The position numbers and the translations under genes are program-made. Below the pieces are notes generated by a model that made no database searches, was not told the origin of the DNA, and saw only the letters and a program-made list of their open reading frames with translations. This document shows, piece after piece, positions 34,707 through 43,774 of a stretch of DNA of 49,310 bases (the first letter of the stretch is position 1; each line of letters begins with the position of its first letter). This stretch comes from CAUZJO01 sp963580245 (GTDB taxonomy: Bacteria > Sumerlaeota > Sumerlaeia > MVZB01): assembly GCA_963580245.1 (NCBI GenBank), contig CAUZJO010000011.1, positions 1 to 49,310 on the forward strand. The letters are read 5' to 3'.

Positions 34707-35030
34707 TCAGTTGAATGAAGCGGGAAAAATAAAGACGCAGGTCGCGGCGCGCGTCGTTGAATCGTAAAAGTAGCGATACTGCCGGGCCGGATCGCCGAGA
34801 TTATCGGTGTTGTTCTTGAAGACGGCATCGGGAACGCTGCTCATGAAGGCAACCGGCGTCGTCAAATGGTTAAGTGCCGTGTCCCCGTCAAACCCGATGA
34901 TCTCGATCTGAAGACCATTGAGCCAATCTCCCTCCTCAGCGTAGCGACCTCGTCCGGCATGAGCGCGGTGTCTCCTCCACCCTGCACGCCCGATCCGGGT
35001 CCAAGGAAATCTTCGATCAGGCGTCTTCAC
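34707..35030 (-). pseudogene. Pseudopilin remnant (globular part only)
   Basis: An open frame of 107 codons. Its middle part, IIGFDGDTALNHLTTPVAFMSS and VPDAVFKNN, matches the LTSPIAY..TP(I/M)D segment of the two pseudopilins in this window. The N-terminal FTLIE helix is absent, and the first 35 or so residues are Arg-rich and unlike any pilin, so the true frame probably starts part way (about 34930). This looks like a decayed third pseudopilin copy. It lies just upstream of lnt on the same strand. Confidence 0.5.
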
Positions 35031-35251
35031 GAAGGCCGAAGTTGAGAATAAAACCCACTTTCATCATGAATATTAGGGATCGGCGTCGATGTCAACTTGG
35101 TTCTTGGAGGCGGCCACCTGGAGAAGCGCTCGCGGCGGGCGTATCTGGATGTTTGCCTTTGGGCGCGCCGGGGGGTAAAATGACGTGAACATCGTTGATC
35201 TAAACTCGAGCGATGGGTCGGGCAACAAGATCACGGGATGGGTGAAGGAAC

Positions 35252-36364
35252 ATGAGTCAACAAACCGCCGGCTCGGGAGCGGGACTGACGCGCGAAGCAG
35301 TGATGGAAGCGCTCAAGACGGTCAACGATCCGGAGCTGCATCGCGATCTGGTCAGTTTGGGGATGGTCAAACAGGTGCAGGTCGAGGCGGGCGTCGCGCG
35401 GGTCGAGATTCAACTCACCACGCCCGCGTGCCCGCTCAAGGACGTCATCGGCGGCGACGTGCGCAAGGCGCTCGCCACGATACCCGGCTTCGAGGACGTG
35501 ATCATCGACTTCACGGCTAACGTCGCCGGGCGCGCGATGGAGGACCAGGATCTGGCCCCCGGGGTCAAGAACATCGTCGGGATCGCCTCGGGCAAGGGGG
35601 GGGTCGGTAAATCGACGGTCGCGCTCAACCTGGCGATCTCGCTGCAACGCACCGGCGCCCGCGTTGGCCTGCTCGATGCCGATATCTACGGTCCCAATAT
35701 ACCGACGATGATGGCGCTACGCCGCGCGCCGCGCGTGGAAGACAACAAGATGATCCCGCTCGAACGCTTCGACCTCAAGATGATCTCGATGGGCCTGCTG
35801 ATTCAGGACGACACGCCCGTGATTTGGCGCGGGCCGATGCTCAACAGTGCCTTGCGTCAGTTTTTCGGCGACGTGCGGTGGGGGGAGTTGGATTATCTGC
35901 TCGTCGATCTGCCGCCGGGGACGGGCGACGTGCAAATCTCGATGGTCCAACTGGTCCGGGTGACCGGCTGCGTGATCGTGACCACGCCCCAGCGAGTCGC
36001 GGTCGAGGACGCGCGGCGCGGGCTTGCGATGTTCCACCAGACCAACACCCCGGTCCTGGGCATCATCGAGAACATGGGCTACTTCCGCTGCGGCGCGTGC
36101 GACGAGGTCCATCACCTGTTCGGCGACGGCGGCGGCGAGCGGGCGGCCAAGGAACTCGAGGTGCCGTTCCTCGGCTCGATCCCGCTCGCGGTGGCCGTGC
36201 GAGAGGGCGGCGACGCCGGCGAGCCGATCACGGTCGCCGACCCCGAAGGCGAGATCAGCCAAAAGTTCTTGGACGTCGCCCGCCAACTGGCCGCCCGCAT
36301 CTCGGTCCACAATATCGAATCAGATACCCAGGGACCGCTGGAGATCAATTTGGGGCCGCGGTGA
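35252..36364 (+). CDS. apbC: Mrp/ApbC-family Fe-S cluster carrier ATPase
   Basis: A 370-residue P-loop protein that binds and delivers Fe-S clusters to apoproteins in the cytoplasm. GAAGGA lies just before ATG 35252. Residues about 12-90 are a MIP18/DUF59-type domain (VNDPELHRDLVSLGMV, TTPACPLKD). The deviant Walker A is GKGGVGKS at 114-121, followed by DADIYGPNIPTMM and the Walker B region VDLPPGTGDVQ. The cluster-binding CxxC is Cys280/Cys283 (FRCGACDEVHH). Length and order are normal. No isc or suf genes are nearby. The next gene, an amidase, starts 120 bases downstream and is functionally unrelated. Confidence 0.95.
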   Translation: MSQQTAGSGAGLTREAVMEALKTVNDPELHRDLVSLGMVKQVQVEAGVARVEIQLTTPACPLKDVIGGDVRKALATIPGFEDVIIDFTANVAGRAMEDQDLAPGVKNIVGIASGKGGVGKSTVALNLAISLQRTGARVGLLDADIYGPNIPTMMALRRAPRVEDNKMIPLERFDLKMISMGLLIQDDTPVIWRGPMLNSALRQFFGDVRWGELDYLLVDLPPGTGDVQISMVQLVRVTGCVIVTTPQRVAVEDARRGLAMFHQTNTPVLGIIENMGYFRCGACDEVHHLFGDGGGERAAKELEVPFLGSIPLAVAVREGGDAGEPITVADPEGEISQKFLDVARQLAARISVHNIESDTQGPLEINLGPR

Positions 36365-36484
36365 TTCGAGGCCCCATTCTGATGGGTTCTAGCCATTCGA
36401 CGCCTTTTGTTAGGATGGCCTGCGTGTACGTCACCGTTTTGTGCGTTGCGAGTTTAATTACCATCAAGAGGCCTGAGAATCTGC

Positions 36485-38437
36485 ATGCATCAAGCGAAAA
36501 GAACATGGAATCATTCTTCAATAGTCCCACGCGCGAAGATGCGATCTTGGATATTGTTGTCAATCTGGTCGATCCCACCTCGAACACCCCTCTTTCTCCT
36601 GGCCATCGTGGTTCTCGCCTCGGGAGGCGATGACGCACGGGGCCAGAAGATGCCGACCAAAATCCACGAACGGCTCTGGGAGGAGCCGGGGCCGGCGCAG
36701 GATGGAGAGTCGGCGCCGAAGCTGTTGATACTCTATCCCGAGGAGGAAATGGAGCCGCACTGGGCGGGCGTGATGCGTTACGCGGGGCGCGTCGAGCCCG
36801 AGGACGTCGCCGTCACGCTCAACGGCGAGAAGCTCAAGGTCTGGCCAGGCGGGGTCTTTACCGGACTGCATTCGATTCCAGCGGGCAAAGTCGATAAGTG
36901 GCGTTTCCGCGCGACCGCCAAGGGCGAGACGACAACCGTCACGCGCGAGGTCCGGCGGAAGGATCCGCCGGAGCCGCCCCCGCCGTGGCCATTGGCGTTT
37001 GACGCCAATCCGGTCCAGCCAACCGGCGACTACCTGCTTCCCGAAGGCGAGAAACTGAAGGTCACGCTGTTCGCCAGCGTTGGGCATCGGGCCTACGCGC
37101 GGATCGGCGAGGACGGCGACTGGCAATCGATGCAGGCCGAGGACTCCGATCCGAGCGAGGGGGGACGCTACATGCTCGAAGTCACCCCACCCCCCATCCG
37201 CGACGGTCTCCATCCCATCCACTTCCGCCTCAAGGGCGAAATGGACGGCCTCAAGCAGACCAAAGAGATGAAGTCCGTGCTGAGGGTCGGCGCCAGGCCC
37301 AAGGGGATGCTTTACGGCGGCCGCATCAACCATTACCTGGCCACGTTCCTCAAGAATGCTTCGTCCTCGGACTGGGAGCGGTGGGGGAATTGGCCCGAGG
37401 GGACGCTCTTTCCCATCGTGGAGATGCGCGGCGAGCGGGTCCGGGCCGACTTCGGGCGGGGAGAGACCGGCTGGATCGGTATCGAACACGCCGATATCGA
37501 CTGGAAAGTCCCGTACTGCCCCATCCCCATCCCCGAGCCCGAATTGAACGCGCTGGGCAATGGGCGCATCCGGCTCGAATCGCCCACCCAAGCGGTCCCC
37601 ATCGCTTGCGTCTTCCACCACGTGCCCGAGCCGGATGGCGACCGCCTGCGGATCAGCCTGCCTGGGGTGGCGGCGGTTCGCGCCGACAAGACTTACGACG
37701 TGAAGACCTCGCGCGGCTTCGAGGCCCTGCGTCTTCTGCGCGGCGGCGGCGGAGTGCCCGTTATCGAATCCCAATTGTCCGAGCCGTTGTGGGGTTTCGC
37801 CATGCTCTCGGGGCCCGCGATGGGCATCGAACTGCGCGTGAGGCCAGATTTGAAGGAGGCGACCGACGAGGAACCGCTCAAGGGCCTGCGCGTGATGGTC
37901 GACGCCGGCCACGGCGGCGGGGAGAGCCTCGGGGCGCTCGGGCCTTCGGGGTTGACCGAGGCTGACGCCAATCTCGTCCAGGCCGCCTGGCTCGAACGCC
38001 ACCTGTTGGCGCATGGGGCCGAGGTGCGCCAGACCCGTCGCGACCATTCCGACGTCGACCTGGACGAGCGCTGCAAGCTGGCCGACCAATGGGACCCGGA
38101 CCTGTTCATTAGCCTGCATCATAACTCGGTGGGGTTTATCGCGAGCCCTTTGGCGGACCGTGGACCGAAGCTCTTCTATCATTACGAACACAGCCGCCCC
38201 CTGGCCGAGGCGGTCGCCGCCGCGCTCACCGAGGAAATGACCCCCGGCGAGAAACCGCGAGTCATCGCCAAAAACTTCCGTGTCAACCGCAACATCAGCC
38301 TCTGCCCCTCGATCCTGGTCGAGACCGCCTTCGTCTGCCACCCCGAGGACGAATACCTGCTGCGCCAAACCTCAACCCACCAGCGCTCGGCCCGCGCGAT
38401 CGCGGAGGCGGTGGTGGAGTATGTGAGGGGGAAGTAG
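36485..38437 (+). CDS. N-acetylmuramoyl-L-alanine amidase (Amidase_3) with long N-terminal region
   Basis: A 650-residue exported protein whose C-terminal 190 or so residues (about 462-648) are a zinc-dependent Amidase_3 domain that cuts the bond between N-acetylmuramic acid and the stem peptide. Zinc ligands and catalytic Glu are visible: His in DAGHGG, Glu in SGLTEADANL, His in ISLHHNS and Glu in LVETAFV. The N-terminus has a hydrophobic run (TPLFLLAIVVLASGG) after a long basic stretch; ATG 36485 or the in-frame ATG 36539 could be the start, and neither has a strong ribosome binding site. The region between (about 60-450) appears to be several beta-rich or SH3-like segments, probably for substrate binding or regulation. 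It acts in the periplasm during cell-wall remodelling. Confidence 0.88.
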   Translation: MHQAKRTWNHSSIVPRAKMRSWILLSIWSIPPRTPLFLLAIVVLASGGDDARGQKMPTKIHERLWEEPGPAQDGESAPKLLILYPEEEMEPHWAGVMRYAGRVEPEDVAVTLNGEKLKVWPGGVFTGLHSIPAGKVDKWRFRATAKGETTTVTREVRRKDPPEPPPPWPLAFDANPVQPTGDYLLPEGEKLKVTLFASVGHRAYARIGEDGDWQSMQAEDSDPSEGGRYMLEVTPPPIRDGLHPIHFRLKGEMDGLKQTKEMKSVLRVGARPKGMLYGGRINHYLATFLKNASSSDWERWGNWPEGTLFPIVEMRGERVRADFGRGETGWIGIEHADIDWKVPYCPIPIPEPELNALGNGRIRLESPTQAVPIACVFHHVPEPDGDRLRISLPGVAAVRADKTYDVKTSRGFEALRLLRGGGGVPVIESQLSEPLWGFAMLSGPAMGIELRVRPDLKEATDEEPLKGLRVMVDAGHGGGESLGALGPSGLTEADANLVQAAWLERHLLAHGAEVRQTRRDHSDVDLDERCKLADQWDPDLFISLHHNSVGFIASPLADRGPKLFYHYEHSRPLAEAVAAALTEEMTPGEKPRVIAKNFRVNRNISLCPSILVETAFVCHPEDEYLLRQTSTHQRSARAIAEAVVEYVRGK

Positions 38438-38443
38438 GGTTTC

Positions 38444-38580
38444 GGGTCCAGGGTTTAGGGTTAAAAACAAAAGCCTTCCATCTCCTCACTGATTTCCCGT
38501 ACAAGTTCGATCAGAGCCGAGGGCAATCGGTTCACGGTTTATATTAACCCTGAACCCTGGACCCCTAAACCCTAAACCCT
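38444..38580. repeat. Inverted repeat with TTTAGGG/CCCTAAA units between amidase and murJ
   Basis: A 21-base arm at 38444-38464 is repeated in inverse orientation at 38544-38564 with one mismatch, enclosing 79 bases. The right arm continues into CTAAACCCTAAACCCT (38565-38580), so the units resemble TTTAGGG-type short repeats. The pair could form a long cruciform or an RNA hairpin, and ends 11 bases before the murJ start, leaving no room for a ribosome binding site. Confidence 0.75.
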
Positions 38581-38591
38581 TACATCCCCCC

Positions 38592-40298
38592 TTGTCCGAA
38601 AAAAAGACAGTCCTCAAAGCCGCCGGCCTTGTCGGCCTGATTACGCTCGTTTCGCGTTGTACGGGGCTCATACGCGACATGGTCCTGGGGTTCAAGTTGT
38701 CCGCCGGCGCCATCTCCGACACGTTTTGGATCGCGTTCGAACTGCCTAACATGGTGCGGCGGGTGATGGGCGAAGGGGCGCTCAGTTCCTTCCTCGTCCC
38801 GCTCTTCACCGAACGGCGCAAGAAGAGCGAGGCCGAAGGCTGGCTGTTTTTCAACCGCGTGGCCAACTTTACGCTGGTTTTGGCGCTGGCGTTGACGCTT
38901 TTCGGGGGCGTATTCGCCCGCGAGGCGTTCCTGGTTTTCGGCGCGTGGGGGGAGGTGTGGCGCGACAAGGCCGAGGCCGCCGAAGTCGAGCTCGTTCAGC
39001 CGCCACCCAGTTCCTCCGATGCCGCGGCGAACGCGCCGGCGGCTGCCCCGGACGAGAAGCCGGTTCTGACAACCGAGGAAAAGATTGAGCTGGGCACCCG
39101 GCTCACCCGCCTGATGTTCCCGTTCGTGATCGGCCTGACGCTGGCGTCGGTGATGATGGGCGCCTGCCACACGCTGGGCCGCTTCGCGACGGCCTCGCTC
39201 GGCTCGGTCATGCTCAATCTCACGATGATCGCGGCGGTGGCGGTCGCGATTATCCGCGGGACCGACCTCGAACGGACCACGATCTGGCTGTGCTGGGCCG
39301 TGCTGGCGGGGGCCGTGCTGCGTGTGCTGTTGATGGCCCCCACGCTGTGGCGCGCGGGATGGCGCTGGCGGCCGGTCCTGACGCTCAGCGACCCCGAATT
39401 ACGCAAACTGCTCAAGATGATGGGTCTGGGGCTGCTGGGCCTGTCGATCAGTCAGATCAACATCCTGGTCGGCAACTTTTTCGCCTTCTACCTCGGCGAT
39501 GGGATCAAGACCTACCTGGTCTACGCCAACCGCCTGGTCCAGTTCCCAATGGCGCTGACGGCGACGGCGGTGGCCACGGCGATGCTCCCCCAGCTCTCGC
39601 GTTATATCGTCGGAGGCCAGACCGGTGAATTGCGCGAGATGATGGGCTTCACCAAGCGCGTCGAGATCATCCTGATGATGCCGGCGATGTTCGGCCTGGC
39701 GATCCTCGGCCTGCCGATCATGGAGTTGCTGTTTCAGCACGGGGAGTGGACCGCCGAGGCCTCGCACGGGGCCTACCTGGCCCTGGCTTTCTATGCGCCC
39801 GCGCTGATTCCGTTGGGCTGGATTCGCCTGTTGATCCCGCTGTGTTACGCGCGCAAGGACCTGATCACGCCGCTCAAGGCGGGCCTTGTCTCGATGGTCG
39901 CCAATGTTATTCTCAACTGGTTCTTCGTCTTCCACACGCCGATGGCCCAGAGTGGCCTGGCCTTGGCCTTCACGCTGGCGTCGTTCATACAGTATGGCTG
40001 GCTGGCCTGGATGATGCGCGCGGACCTTGCGCGGCGACCCGGCGAGGAGTTGCGGATCGGGGAGACGGTCTGGAAATCGGGGCTGGCGGCGGCGGTCAGT
40101 TGCGCGGTCGGCGGCGTGATCTACTTCGGATCGGCCCGTTGGATCCTTGCCCCGACCAATACCCTGAGCCGGCTCGCGCTATTCGTCCCGTCGATGGCGG
40201 CCGTTGTCCTACTCTACTTCGCTCTGATTCGCCAGTTGCGCGCGCCCGACTTCGCCTGGGTGAGCGAGCAAGTCCTGAATCGCTTGCGTCGCGGCTGA
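38592..40298 (+). CDS. murJ: Lipid II flippase MurJ
   Basis: A 568-residue polytopic membrane protein of the MVF/MOP superfamily that flips lipid II across the inner membrane for peptidoglycan synthesis. The frame starts with TTG 38592 (SEKKTVLKAAGLVGLITLVSR); no purine-rich site is visible because the repeat element abuts it, so the true start or translation mode is uncertain. Family hallmarks: SRCTGLIRDMVLG, SDTFWIAFELPNMVRRVMGEGALSSFLVPLF, VYANRLVQFPMALTATAVATAMLPQLSR and ELLFQHGEW. Fourteen helices are plausible. An Ala/Pro-rich loop at about residues 130-160 is longer than usual. A hairpin 43 bases after the stop may terminate it. Confidence 0.93.
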   Translation: MSEKKTVLKAAGLVGLITLVSRCTGLIRDMVLGFKLSAGAISDTFWIAFELPNMVRRVMGEGALSSFLVPLFTERRKKSEAEGWLFFNRVANFTLVLALALTLFGGVFAREAFLVFGAWGEVWRDKAEAAEVELVQPPPSSSDAAANAPAAAPDEKPVLTTEEKIELGTRLTRLMFPFVIGLTLASVMMGACHTLGRFATASLGSVMLNLTMIAAVAVAIIRGTDLERTTIWLCWAVLAGAVLRVLLMAPTLWRAGWRWRPVLTLSDPELRKLLKMMGLGLLGLSISQINILVGNFFAFYLGDGIKTYLVYANRLVQFPMALTATAVATAMLPQLSRYIVGGQTGELREMMGFTKRVEIILMMPAMFGLAILGLPIMELLFQHGEWTAEASHGAYLALAFYAPALIPLGWIRLLIPLCYARKDLITPLKAGLVSMVANVILNWFFVFHTPMAQSGLALAFTLASFIQYGWLAWMMRADLARRPGEELRIGETVWKSGLAAAVSCAVGGVIYFGSARWILAPTNTLSRLALFVPSMAAVVLLYFALIRQLRAPDFAWVSEQVLNRLRRG

Positions 40299-40340
40299 CT
40301 CATGTTCGAGCGCGGGCCCACCACGGTTTCGCGTGCCATG

Positions 40341-40373
40341 GGTGCATCTCACGGGTCCCCGAGATGCACCTTT
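40341..40373 (+). terminator. Hairpin after murJ
   Basis: GGTGCATCTC (40341-40350) pairs perfectly with GAGATGCACC (40361-40370), with a ten-base loop and TTT following. It is a plausible but weak intrinsic terminator, since the T-run is short. Confidence 0.45.
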
Positions 40374-40411
40374 GCCGGCTGCGGGCACAATTCGATTCCG
40401 TCCTCATCCTT

Positions 40412-40616
40412 GACCCCGAAGGGGTCGAATATGATTAGCCGTGGGTGTCAACCCACGGTTCGCAGTCCCCCCGTCCCCCCCCATCATGACAACCCTGAAA
40501 GGGTTGAATCGCAGCGTGTGATACGGCCTGTTCGACCCCTCCAGGGTCGTGAGGTCTTGGGGCCCCACTTCCGGGGGTTAACACCCCCGGCTAATCACAT
40601 TTCTCCCCTTCAGGGA
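40412..40616. repeat. Composite repeat cassette: two inverted copies of a hairpin-rich unit
   Basis: Unit 1 reads GACCCCGAAGGGGTC (40412-40426), then GATTAGCC running into CCGTGGGTGTCAACCCACGG (40439-40458). The complement of 40571-40616 reads CTCCCTGAAGGGGAG, then GTGATTAGCC and CCGGGGGTGTTAACCCCCGG, so it is the same unit inverted. Between them lie two more hairpins of the same style, CAACCCTGAAAGGGTTG (40490-40506) and GACCCCTCCAGGGTC (40534-40548). The region is a dispersed intergenic repeat filling the murJ-mnmA gap; no gene is present in it. Confidence 0.75.
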
Positions 40617-40732
40617 GCCAGTGAACTGATTGGTGCTCCGAACCCTCGTCCCATCTCCGCGACGCTTTCCGGCTGCGCCGGGCGGTCCGCCATGTTTTAA
40701 TGGGGTCGGCATGGACGAGGAGCCGTTGGATC

Positions 40733-41917
40733 ATGGACGCAGCAATCCTTGAATCACTCAAGCCCTGGAAGGGACGCCGCGTGGTCGTGGCCATGAGCGG
40801 GGGGGTGGACTCCGCCCTGTCGGCCGCGCTTCTGCACCGCGCCGGCGCCAAGGTGATCGGGATCCACATGCGCACGTGGCACTATAAGGGCTGCGAGGAC
40901 AACAGCGGGTTGGCCACGTGTTGTTCTCCGGCCGACGCCAGGGACGCTCGCCGGGTCGCGCAACAGTTCGGTTTTCCGTTTTACGCCATGGACTTCCAGG
41001 TGAACTTCCGCAAGACGGTCATCGATCCATTCATCGCCGACTACCTCAACGGGCGCACGCCCAATCCGTGCGTCAACTGCAACAATCAAGTGAAGCTGGG
41101 GTCGCTGCTGGCCAAGGGACGGGCGTACGGCGCCGAGGTGGTGGCCACTGGCCATTACGGGCGGCTGCGGCGCAACGACCAGGGCCGCGTCGAGCTCGTC
41201 ACCTCCGCCGACCCGGGCAAGGACCAGACGTATTACCTGTTCGGGCTCACGCAGTTCCAGCTCGAGCGGATGCTGATGCCGCTCGGCGAGCTGACCAAGG
41301 CGCGGGTACGAGAGTTGGCCCACGAGCTGGGCCTGCACGTGGCCGATAAGCCTGACTCCTACGAGATTTGCTTCGTGACCGACAACAACTACCGGCGCTT
41401 CATCCGCGAGGAGGCCGGCATCGACGAGGCCACCCTGACCGGCGCGATCGTCAATACGCGCGGCGAGGTCTTGGGGCGTCACGGAGGAATTCATCAATAC
41501 ACGATCGGCCAGCGCAAGGGTTTGGGTCTATCGGCCCCCCGTCCGCTCTACGTGGTCGAGCTGGTTCCCGAGACCCACACGGTCATCGTCGGGTACGAAG
41601 AGGACATCCTCGCGCCGGGGCTGGAGATGGAGCGCATCAACTGGGTCGGTCTGGCGGCTCAGGGGGCGCCATTCCGCGCGCGGGTCAAGGTCCGCCACCG
41701 GAGTCGCGCCTACCCGGCCACGGTCTCTCCCGACCCCGAGGATCCCTTGCGCGCGCATGTCAGGTTCGATGATCCGGTCAAGGCCGTCACTCCCGGCCAG
41801 GCGGCCGTGGTCTATGATGACCCGAGCGGCACGCGCGTGCTGGCGGGGGGCTGGATCGTGCGGCGGCTGTCCGAAAGTTCCGCGCTGGAGGCCGACCGCG
41901 TCGCGGGCGCGATCTGA
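40733..41917 (+). CDS. mnmA: tRNA-specific 2-thiouridylase MnmA
   Basis: A 394-residue enzyme that thiolates U34 of tRNA Lys, Glu and Gln. ATG 40733 is chosen because GAGGAG (40717-40722) is correctly spaced; the longer frame to 40700 adds 11 unrelated residues. The PP-loop motif SGGVDS is at 22-27. The catalytic cysteines are Cys113 (NPCVNCN) and Cys213 (YEICFV). TGHYGR, DQTYYL, IGQRKGLG and the C-terminal beta-barrel domain are present. A CEDNSG...CC segment at 54-64 is a small cysteine-rich insertion after the first strand. It has no operon partner; a repeat cassette lies upstream and an opposing gene downstream. Confidence 0.95.
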   Translation: MDAAILESLKPWKGRRVVVAMSGGVDSALSAALLHRAGAKVIGIHMRTWHYKGCEDNSGLATCCSPADARDARRVAQQFGFPFYAMDFQVNFRKTVIDPFIADYLNGRTPNPCVNCNNQVKLGSLLAKGRAYGAEVVATGHYGRLRRNDQGRVELVTSADPGKDQTYYLFGLTQFQLERMLMPLGELTKARVRELAHELGLHVADKPDSYEICFVTDNNYRRFIREEAGIDEATLTGAIVNTRGEVLGRHGGIHQYTIGQRKGLGLSAPRPLYVVELVPETHTVIVGYEEDILAPGLEMERINWVGLAAQGAPFRARVKVRHRSRAYPATVSPDPEDPLRAHVRFDDPVKAVTPGQAAVVYDDPSGTRVLAGGWIVRRLSESSALEADRVAGAI

Positions 41918-41988
41918 TCCGTCGGGGCGAACGCGACGGCGCGACGTGATAGGCGTGGGTCGCGCTCGGGCGTCGCGGCGACTTGATG

Positions 41989-43768
41989 TCACCGCACTTG
42001 GAGTGGGACGACGACCTCGACGTCAAGCCAGCCGGCCTTTTCGAGCCATAAATCCACCCGCAAATCGTACGGCCCGGGCGTCCCCGGGGCGCGGACCTTC
42101 ATATACTGGGTGTAGGCCGTCTCGACGTCGATCCCGAGCGGTGTGTGGTCGGTGGGGTTCTCGATCCGCTTGCCGTCTTTGATCCAGGAGTAACTGAGGG
42201 TGAGATGATAATGCTCGGCGAAGCCCGAGCGCAGGGGAGTTGGGTTTCGGTTGATGATCTCCACCCGCGGCCAGAAGGTTTCGCCGCCGCGCGGTTGCCG
42301 GTCGATGCGGACCTGGAGCGAGAGGTTGTCTTTGAACGATTGCGTCAGGAACTCGACGTACCCCGGCTGGTTAAGCTGGAGCGAACCGGGAGCGCGGGGC
42401 TTGAAGTAACGCCACTGCTCTGGAGCAACATAGCGACGCGGATCGAGTCCTTCGGGAAGGATCGTCTGCTGGAAAAGACTTCCCGACAAACCGGAAAGCA
42501 GCATCGATTCGAAAGGCAGGTGATACGTGCCGAAGCGCCACAGGCGATGGTCCATGTTACGCTCGTCGATGCGCAGCAGGCCCGCGGGCCGAGGCCGTGA
42601 GGATCGACTCGATCACTTGATGACGTTCCCGGATATCGCGGGCCGGCCCCTTGAGAGACGCGAGCGAAACGCCCAAGGCCGCAGTCATCAGCAGCATTAA
42701 AAACGCCACCCATCCCGAGCGCAGATATTTCGCGACTTCGCCGAAAAACGGTGCCCCGACGAAGAAAACGAGTGGAACCTTGAGATGCAGGTTGTACCAG
42801 GGGCTTTGCCGCTCCAGATGATGCGTCACGTTGGCGGCCAGCGCATGGGATGCCGTGAAGACGAGGATGACCAGCGCCTTCCAGGGTTGCTTGTGGGCGA
42901 AATAATAGATGAGAAGCAGGATCAGTAGAACGAGACCGAAGCTGAAGTTCTCCAGATAGAACCTCGCCATTTGTTTCATGTACTGCTCATTGAAGATGTT
43001 CCAGTCGGCGCGAATACCTTCGATCTCATATCCGGAAAAGGTGATGACCCGCATCATGCCCACGAAGAGCAACACGGCGGCGAGCAGGCAATGGATGGGC
43101 TGAATCCGCCTCGCGTCGGCGACGTCGAAACCAAGCACGAAGAGGACCATAACCAGGGCAAACGGATGAAAGAAGAGCACGGCGACCGTCACGGCGGTGA
43201 TGCCGAAGGCGCGGCCGAACCGAGATAGACCGCTCCCCGAGACCGGTTTGTGATGGAGCCAGACAAACAACAACATCGCCAGCGAGCCAGCCGCCATCGC
43301 GTCCGAAGCCGGCCAGAAGAATAGGGCCTTGGCATAAATCAGATGCAGGAAAACGAAGAACAGCGCGGCCCAGCCGTTCTTGAACGCGCGCAGAACGAGG
43401 ACCAGCAGAACAAAGGCGAAGACAACGTACGAGAGGGAGAAAAACAAGACCCCGCCCTCCACGCCTAAACCCGATCGGACGGCCAACAAGTGAAAGCAAC
43501 TGGGTTGAGACGACGGCATAGCGATGCTTATCGAGAAATAAGTCGCCGTTGAGCAGATAGGTCAGGAACAGGGAAGTGTCGAGCAGGACGATGCGTTCGC
43601 GCCGGAAATAAACGCATAGGATGAAATAGAGCGCGAAGCATGCCAGCGAAACCCCACCACGTAGAGCGGCGCCGCGCGGGGATTTCTCAGGAACAGGATG
43701 CCTTCTTTGGGCCGAGCCGCCGGGGGCATCGTGGCGGCGAACGAGGGGGTCTGGCGGTTGGCGGCCAC
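41989..43768 (-). pseudogene. Polytopic membrane protein with periplasmic C-terminal domain, three frameshifts
   Basis: I do not recognise the family. The protein reads across frames: GTG 43768 (AANRQTPSFAATMPPAARPKEGILFLRNP), then from about 43650 LACFALYFILCVYFRRERIVLLD and FLTYLLNGDLFLDKHRYAVVST, then from about 43500 CFHLLAVRSGLGVEGGVLFF and at least six more helices, then from about 42580 DERNMDHRLWRFGTYHLPFES and a beta-rich tail ending VEVVVPLQVR. The breaks sit at GGGG, CCC and GGG runs on the coding strand and are each repaired by one base, so sequence error is likely. The layout (helices, then a DxxLW-type loop and beta-sandwich) recalls envelope glycosyltransferase or polysaccharide proteins, but no catalytic motif is assignable. 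It starts seven bases after the TPR gene, so they form an operon. Confidence 0.65.
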
Positions 43769-43774
43769 GCGTGC

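Noticed and set aside
36560..38368. 602-codon minus-strand open frame over the amidase gene
   Set aside because: Antisense shadow of the amidase, which has complete zinc-site motifs.
38444..38580. Telomere or chromosome-end interpretation of the CCCTAAA-like units
   Set aside because: Only a few units, internal to the window and flanked by ordinary bacterial genes.
40412..40616. CRISPR array interpretation of the repeated hairpins
   Set aside because: Units are inverted rather than direct, spacers are irregular and no cas genes are present.
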